Shown: one piece after another, positions 59,623 to 64,000 of the stretch
Layout: every line of letters starts with the position of its first letter
Position numbering within the stretch: position 1 is the first letter of the stretch
NCBI GenBank assembly: GCA_009760855.2
Contig: WPIO01000102.1
Span: 870,001-934,000 of the forward strand
Origin: Cristatella mucedo
Taxonomy: Eukaryota > Bryozoa > Phylactolaemata > Cristatellidae
DNA: 64,000 nt
Direction of reading: 5' to 3'
The notes under the pieces: model-generated
Seen by the model: only the letters and a program-made list of their open reading frames with translations
What the model was told of the DNA's origin: nothing
The model's database searches: none
Translations under genes and position numbers: made by a program

Positions 59623-60207
59623 TTATTCTTGTTTGGTTTGTTTTTTTGATTTTTCCAAAATTAAATCCAGCTGTTTTTGAGAACAAATTCCAGTAATCAC
59701 TGGATCTTTTGGTATTAAATTCTGCAATCCCCTGTATGTTTTACCTCTAATAGAGCTTATTGTTTTTGTTGTACTTTTAACTAACTTTGCAATTTGTGCA
59801 TCTGAAACATATGGATGAAGCGATAAAACCCAAAAAGCACCATCTAACCTGTTTCTTCTTTGCAATAAAGGAACATATTGTTTTGTTTTTGGTTTTTTTA
59901 TTTGAAGTTTATCTAAAATACTTTCCATCATTTTCAAATCAATATTCTCATCTTTTTGAGCTCTATCTATTTCTTCTTGTGTTAAATATTTACCCAATGG
60001 ACTGTAGGGTGAAACGTTTTTACCAAAATTACCATTTTCTATAGCAGAAATATCCATAACATGCATACCACAAAAATTTGCAATTTGCCTAAATGTTAAA
60101 GATGTGTTTGTAATCAACCAACAAGCAACACCAATAGGCATGGTAATTCTATCAGCCTTCGGGTTGATTTTTTGTGATGTTTTTGGTTTTGTTGGCAAGG
60201 AGCTCAT
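59623..60207 (-). CDS. DUF1013 family protein, cell-cycle regulator TrcR-like
   Basis: A 194-residue member of the DUF1013 family, almost restricted to Alphaproteobacteria and currently labelled cell cycle transcriptional regulator TrcR. The conserved start RITMPIGVACWLITNTSLTF leads into helix-turn-helix-like segments (QIANFCGMHVMDISAIENG and DAQIAKLVKSTTKTISSIRG). The central NVSPYSPLGKYLTQEEIDRA block is also typical. It supports an alphaproteobacterial origin. It is probably co-transcribed with ndk. Confidence 0.9.
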   Translation of the reverse strand: MSSLPTKPKTSQKINPKADRITMPIGVACWLITNTSLTFRQIANFCGMHVMDISAIENGNFGKNVSPYSPLGKYLTQEEIDRAQKDENIDLKMMESILDKLQIKKPKTKQYVPLLQRRNRLDGAFWVLSLHPYVSDAQIAKLVKSTTKTISSIRGKTYRGLQNLIPKDPVITGICSQKQLDLILEKSKKQTKQE

Positions 60208-60308
60208 ACTAAAAACTTAACAAGAATAAATAAAATGTATCATTGAATTAAATAAATCTGAAACTCGTTTCAATTGGTATTTTTATTTGCAAGATAAAAT
60301 TTTAAATA

Positions 60309-60866
60309 TCAATCTAAAGATTCTACAGATTCTACATTAGGAAAATAATGTTTTATCATTCTTTCCACACCATCTTTTAAAGTAACAGAAGAGCTTGGAC
60401 ATCCTCTACAAGCACCCATCAATCTAACAAAAACAACCCCGTTTTCCAATTTTATAAACTCAATATCACCTCCATCCATATTGACAGCTGGTTTTATTCT
60501 ATCGTTTATAATTTTTTCTATTTCTAATTCATCGGATGAAAATTTTTTCTCTTCTTTTAATTGTTTTTCATCAATAAAAATTGAAAATATTTCCCTAGAA
60601 TTTACAGAATCCATTATTAGAGAAAGAATTTGTGGTTTAATAATTGCCCAATCTAAACAAGAATCTTTTTTAGTAATAGAAACAAAAGATTCATTTATTA
60701 AAATTTCACCAACCTCATCAATTAAAAATAAATTAAAAATTAAATCAGGTATTTTTTCTTCTTTTTGACTTTGTATAAAGTTTATGTTTTTATTTATTAC
60801 TGCAGATTGATTAAAAATAAATCTTAATGTGTTTGGATTTGGTGTTTTTTCTGTAACTATAAACAT
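60309..60866 (-). CDS. NFU1-type iron-sulfur scaffold protein
   Basis: A 185-residue Nfu protein. The N-terminal Nfu_N domain begins TEKTPNPNTLRFIFNQ. The C-terminal NifU-like domain shows INDRIKPAVNMDGGDIEFIK and the cluster-binding Cys pair in LMGACRGCPSSSVTLKDGVE. This two-domain form is the alphaproteobacterial/mitochondrial NFU1 type, which delivers [4Fe-4S] clusters to targets such as lipoate synthase and respiratory enzymes. It is the first gene transcribed leftward from the A/T-only gap. Confidence 0.94.
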   Translation of the reverse strand: MFIVTEKTPNPNTLRFIFNQSAVINKNINFIQSQKEEKIPDLIFNLFLIDEVGEILINESFVSITKKDSCLDWAIIKPQILSLIMDSVNSREIFSIFIDEKQLKEEKKFSSDELEIEKIINDRIKPAVNMDGGDIEFIKLENGVVFVRLMGACRGCPSSSVTLKDGVERMIKHYFPNVESVESLD

Positions 60867-60968
60867 AATTAAATATATAATATTATTAATATATAATATA
60901 TAGATATATATATTGAAATTAAATACAAATATATAATATATGATATATATTCTATTTTTAAATATTTT
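60867..60968. other. A/T-only divergent gap, candidate replication origin
   Basis: Of the 102 bases between nfu (leftward) and the next gene (rightward), only about five are G or C. Gene direction and strand composition change across it: coding strands are G-richer on both sides, that is the + strand is C-rich to the left and G-rich to the right. With parS sites on both sides and mnmG (gidA) adjacent, it is a candidate for the DNA-unwinding part of oriC. I found no consensus DnaA box (TTATNCACA) or CtrA site inside it. Confidence 0.45.
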
Positions 60969-61421
60969 ATGGATATAAAAAATATATTAGAATACTTTGT
61001 TTATTGTTTATTGTTTTACTTTTTTGTAAAGTATTTAATTAAACAATTAGGAAGTAAGATAATTGATAAAATAACAGACAGTGTTGTTTTTGCTTTAGTT
61101 GGTAATTTTGACAAAAACAACAAAATTAAAAAAACAAAAAAAGATTACAATAAAACAAAATCAAAACAAAATTTAGTTGATGTGGAGATTGTTTCCGAAC
61201 CTAATGTGGAGCAAGAAATAGAACAAGAAATGCCCGTTGTTGTTGGTGTTAAGGTTGATGTTGTTGGTAAGTTTACTGAAAAAATAGCCGTAGATTTAGC
61301 TCAAAAACTACAAGCTCAAATGGAGGTAATGAAACAATCTGGTAAGAAAAAAATAGGAATACATCAATTAAATGAATCAGTAAGAACAAAGGGAGGTGGT
61401 AGGGGTAGATCTGTTTTTTAA
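60969..61421 (+). CDS. Unknown small membrane-anchored protein next to mnmG
   Basis: A 150-residue protein with one N-terminal membrane segment (ILEYFVYCLLFYFFVKYLI, residues about 6-24). It continues with a Lys-rich linker, an acidic stretch (PNVEQEIEQEMPVVV), an amphipathic helix (AVDLAQKLQAQMEVMKQSG) and a Gly/Arg-rich end (TKGGGRGRSVF). The basic C-terminus could bind nucleic acid. No family is recognised. Its stop codon touches parS copy 2. It lies between the candidate origin and mnmG. Confidence 0.65.
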   Translation: MDIKNILEYFVYCLLFYFFVKYLIKQLGSKIIDKITDSVVFALVGNFDKNNKIKKTKKDYNKTKSKQNLVDVEIVSEPNVEQEIEQEMPVVVGVKVDVVGKFTEKIAVDLAQKLQAQMEVMKQSGKKKIGIHQLNESVRTKGGGRGRSVF

Positions 61422-61440
61422 ATGTTCCACGTGGAACATT
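61421..61440. promoter_or_regulatory. parS-like ParB-binding palindrome, copy 2
   Basis: AATGTTCCACGTGGAACATT, identical over all 20 bases to the copy at 57060-57079. It starts at the last base of the preceding stop codon. Confidence 0.9.
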
Positions 61441-61514
61441 TTTGATTTCAAAACTTTGTTGACTTTTATTGATTAAGAAAAATTTAGAATATTTTTGTTT
61501 TTAAATTTTTTTAC

Positions 61515-61534
61515 AATGTTCCACGTGGAACATT
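61515..61534. promoter_or_regulatory. parS-like ParB-binding palindrome, copy 3
   Basis: A third identical 20-bp copy, 94 bp after copy 2 and ending 16 bp before the mnmG start codon, so bound ParB could also affect mnmG expression. Confidence 0.9.
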
Positions 61535-61550
61535 TTCTTGTGTTAATTTT

Positions 61551-63425
61551 ATGTTTGATGTTGTTGTAATTGGTGGTGGTCATGCTGGTGTAGAGGCCGC
61601 GTGTGCAGCACATAGGATTGGGGCAAAGGTTGCTTTGGTTACAATGTCTAGGGAAAATCTAGGTGAAATGTCATGTAATCCCGCAATAGGTGGAATAGGT
61701 AAAGGTACGATTGTTAGAGAAATTGATGCTTTGGATGGTATTATGGCAAAAGCTATAGATTTAGCATCTATTAACTCTAAAATATTAAACAAAACAAAGG
61801 GAGAGGCTGTGTGGGGTTGGAGAGCTCAGGCTGATAGATCTTTATATAAAAAAGCAACAAGTAAAATCATTTCAGAATATGAAATTTTAGGTTTAGAGGT
61901 GTTGGAAGATTTGGTTGAAGATATAAACTTTGTAGATAATAAAGTTTATGGAGTTAGATTGTTGAAGGGTGGTAAAGTATCTTGTAATTCTGTTGTTTTG
62001 TGTACTGGAACTTTTTTAGAGGGAAAAATTATTGTTGGTGAGGAGAGAATTGCTGCAGGAAGGATAAACGAACCGCCAAGCATAAATATAAACAGGGCAC
62101 TGGAATCTGTGGGTGTTAGTTTGATGAGATTGAAAACCGGAACCCCCCCAAGAATTGCTAGAGATACAATTAATTACATTGGTTTGGAAGAGCAAAAAAG
62201 TGACGAGCAGATTATGCCATTTTCTTTTTTAACACAAAAAATCACAACACCACAAATAAGTTGTTTTATTTCTTTTACAAATAATATTGGGCACGATGTT
62301 TTAAGAAATAATATTCACAGATGTCCTCTTTTTAATGGAGAAATATCTGCAAGAGGGCCTCGTTATTGTCCATCAATTGAGGATAAAATAATGCGCTTTG
62401 CAACAAGGGACAGGCATCAGGTTTTTTTGGAACCAGAGGGATTGGATAGTAATTTAGTTTATCCAAATGGTATATCAAGTTGCAGCCCCACGGAAGTTCA
62501 AGATGCCTTCATTAGAACTATAAAAGGCTTGGAAAAATGTATAGTTGTTAGATATGGTTACGCTATAGAATATAACTACATTGATGCAAAAAAACTTAAA
62601 CCAAATTTGGAAATTAATGGTATTGGTGGTTTGTTTTTTGCTGGACAAATAAATGGCACAACGGGATATGAGGAGGCTGCGGGTCAGGGAATTGTGGCTG
62701 GTATTAACGCAGCACTTTTAACAAAAAAAATGCCACCATTTATTCTTCCAAGAGAAAGTTCTTATATTGGTGTAATGATTGATGATTTAATTTCTTTGGG
62801 GGTTGGTGGTGAGCCATATAGAATTTTTACCTCAAGATCTGAAAATAGAATTAATATTCGAGGAGATAATGCTGATTTTAGATTAACTCCTTTAGGAATT
62901 GCTGTTGGTTGTGTTGGAGATGAAAGAAAAAATGCTTTTTTATTAAAAACAAAACAAAAAGATCAACTTAAGAGTGAGTTAGAAATTTTTAACGCATCGC
63001 CAAATAAGCTATCTAGTTTTGGTATTGAGGTATCAAAAGATGGCGTTAAAAAAACAGCACTAAGTATTTTATCCACTGGTCTGATTGCGTTGGAAAATAT
63101 TGGCACAATATGGTCTGATTTGGATGATTTGAGTGGTAGATATCATTGGGAGTTGATATTTCATTTGTTGGTAGAGGAAAAGTATAAATCATTTACATCA
63201 AAACAATCAAAGGAATTTGATTTATTGAAATCTGCTCAAAATCTCACAATAGACGAAAGTTTGGTTTTTGAAAGTGTTGGCAGTCTTTCAAATGAAACAA
63301 TAGAGAAGCTCAAAATACACAAACCAAAAACTATAGGTGATGTGTTGGCTATATCTGGCATTACGCCAGCTGCGGTTTGTGCAATTTTAGCTCACATGAA
63401 AAAGCACAAAACAAAAATATCATGA
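61551..63425 (+). CDS. mnmG: tRNA uridine-5-carboxymethylaminomethyl enzyme MnmG (GidA)
   Basis: A 624-residue FAD enzyme that, with MnmE, modifies U34 of certain tRNAs. The FAD-binding motif VVIGGGHAGVEAACAAHRIG is at the very N-terminus. It also has SCNPAIGGIGKGTIVREIDA, GRINEPPSININRAL and GLFFAGQINGTTGYEEAAGQ. Length is normal. In Alphaproteobacteria gidA commonly sits with gidB-parA-parB near the replication origin, which fits the parS sites just upstream. Codons here are G-rich (GGT, GTT), matching its leading-strand orientation. Its TGA stop overlaps the end of the convergent gene by 6 bp. Confidence 0.97.
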   Translation: MFDVVVIGGGHAGVEAACAAHRIGAKVALVTMSRENLGEMSCNPAIGGIGKGTIVREIDALDGIMAKAIDLASINSKILNKTKGEAVWGWRAQADRSLYKKATSKIISEYEILGLEVLEDLVEDINFVDNKVYGVRLLKGGKVSCNSVVLCTGTFLEGKIIVGEERIAAGRINEPPSININRALESVGVSLMRLKTGTPPRIARDTINYIGLEEQKSDEQIMPFSFLTQKITTPQISCFISFTNNIGHDVLRNNIHRCPLFNGEISARGPRYCPSIEDKIMRFATRDRHQVFLEPEGLDSNLVYPNGISSCSPTEVQDAFIRTIKGLEKCIVVRYGYAIEYNYIDAKKLKPNLEINGIGGLFFAGQINGTTGYEEAAGQGIVAGINAALLTKKMPPFILPRESSYIGVMIDDLISLGVGGEPYRIFTSRSENRINIRGDNADFRLTPLGIAVGCVGDERKNAFLLKTKQKDQLKSELEIFNASPNKLSSFGIEVSKDGVKKTALSILSTGLIALENIGTIWSDLDDLSGRYHWELIFHLLVEEKYKSFTSKQSKEFDLLKSAQNLTIDESLVFESVGSLSNETIEKLKIHKPKTIGDVLAISGITPAAVCAILAHMKKHKTKIS

Positions 63426-64000
63426 TAAAATAAATGGATATATATCTAAGCATATTTTTTGTATTACTTTTTGCAACAAACTAACTCTAAAGTTCATTTC
63501 TGCGATATTTTCCACTCTAACGTGATATTTATTTAAATATTCATCCAAATAAAGGTTTAGGGAGTTTATTTGCTCAATAACATTTTTGGTGTTTTGTTTT
63601 TTCTTAAGGTTATTGATTATTGTGTTTGATATTTCTTGTGATTGTAGTGTAATTTTTTCTGCCTCTTCTTTTTCCAAAATATTAACATTGGATACATTTT
63701 CAACTATTTCTATTGTTTTAAAGTTAGATGTTAGGTTTTGTAGTCTTTTGACAATTTTCGCAATAGCTTCGTAGTTTATTTTGTGATTTTTTTGTAAATA
63801 CTCCGCCGTAGATAGTGCTAAAATAATATTTTTATTGCCTTTATTTTGTTTTTTATAGCTAAAAGGGTAGTTTGTTTCTGCGTTGTTATGGTTTAAAATA
63901 TGTGTAGCTATGGTTGTTATTTCTGGATTGTAATCTCCATCTTGCGATGTTTGTGTTAAAAATCTTTCCTCAAATATCTGTGTTAAATCTTCAGCTGCAT
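63420..64000 (-). CDS. Unknown protein, 5' part outside window
   Basis: The minus-strand frame is open from the right edge of the window to the TGA at 63420, giving 192 codons of a C-terminal part. The visible protein is helical and charged. It starts AAEDLTQIFEERFLTQTSQD and contains ALSTAEYLQKNHKINYEAIA and NVIEQINSLNLYLDEYLN, with a short hydrophobic end (KICLDIYPFILS). No family is recognised; in particular it does not look like GidB, ParA or ParB. An internal TTG near 63677 is not needed as a start, since the frame continues upstream. Confidence 0.65.
   Translation of the reverse strand, partial: AAEDLTQIFEERFLTQTSQDGDYNPEITTIATHILNHNNAETNYPFSYKKQNKGNKNIILALSTAEYLQKNHKINYEAIAKIVKRLQNLTSNFKTIEIVENVSNVNILEKEEAEKITLQSQEISNTIINNLKKKQNTKNVIEQINSLNLYLDEYLNKYHVRVENIAEMNFRVSLLQKVIQKICLDIYPFILS

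Noticed and set aside
60867-60968. DnaA boxes and CtrA sites in the candidate origin
   Set aside because: I searched the gap and its surroundings by eye for TTATNCACA and TTAA-N7-TTAA and found no exact match, so none is annotated.
63420-64000. Naming the right-edge gene gidB, parA or parB from its position next to mnmG
   Set aside because: It is convergent with mnmG and none of the motifs of those families can be seen in the 192 visible codons.

Overview
The window looks like a piece of the chromosome of an AT-rich, reductively evolving alphaproteobacterium of the Rickettsiales type: an intracellular or host-associated bacterium. This rests on the low GC content, long decayed intergenic stretches, alphaproteobacterial housekeeping genes (petC, sdhE, sdhB, nuoA, COQ9 family, NFU1-type Nfu, DUF1013/TrcR, extended S16), a VirB2-like type IV secretion pilin, and several large repeat-rich or coiled-coil proteins of the kind secreted by such bacteria. 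No species assignment is made. The genetic code appears standard: TGA ends the beta-barrel protein at 54.4-55.4 kb exactly after its terminal Phe. Shine-Dalgarno sequences are nearly absent before the housekeeping genes.

Layout. 0-7.6 kb: the start of a repeat-containing acidic protein (runs off the left edge) and a 1921-residue cysteine-rich exported protein, both on the minus strand. 7.6-16 kb: ubiE, a membrane-anchored unknown, pyrG, then a graveyard with decayed pieces of dapA and nuoA, an OB-fold gene broken by two in-frame TGA codons, and a divergent ffh. 16-19.4 kb: petC-sdhE, a dead IS1-type insertion sequence and further decayed repeats. 19.4-28.9 kb: a 5'-truncated fusA copy abutting mrdA (its last 146 bp duplicated again next to it), map, an interrupted unknown gene, rpsP, era and a type IV pilin-like protein. 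29.8-37.7 kb: a single 2625-codon gene with three separate internal repeat families and a good intrinsic terminator. 39-45 kb: alr, a VirB2-like pilin, a BamD-like lipoprotein and RNase E/G. 44.6-47.7 kb: two coiled-coil proteins sharing an N-terminal motif; the first ends in a polybasic stretch plus a CaaX-like Cys motif, as in host prenylated proteins. 47.8-57 kb: sdhB, dapA-pgpA, rseP, COQ9 family-nuoA, tRNA-Tyr, a beta-barrel protein, ispE-bcp. 57-64 kb: glmU, a secreted DUF2066-like protein, ndk, trcR (DUF1013) and nfu run leftward; an unknown membrane protein and mnmG run rightward.

The 57-61.6 kb end holds three identical 20-bp palindromes matching the ParB-binding parS consensus. They flank a nearly pure A/T divergent gap next to mnmG (gidA), where both gene direction and the G/C bias of the + strand reverse. 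This is the best candidate in the window for the chromosomal replication and partition origin region.

The genes together describe a cell that keeps a respiratory chain (complexes I, II and III represented), ubiquinone and MEP-isoprenoid synthesis, peptidoglycan precursor genes (alr, dapA, glmU, mrdA), nucleotide interconversion (pyrG, ndk) and envelope quality control (rseP, BamD-like). It also encodes a set of large, fast-evolving proteins probably directed at the cell surface or the host. Partial gene copies (fusA, dapA, nuoA) and dead genes show active duplication and decay.
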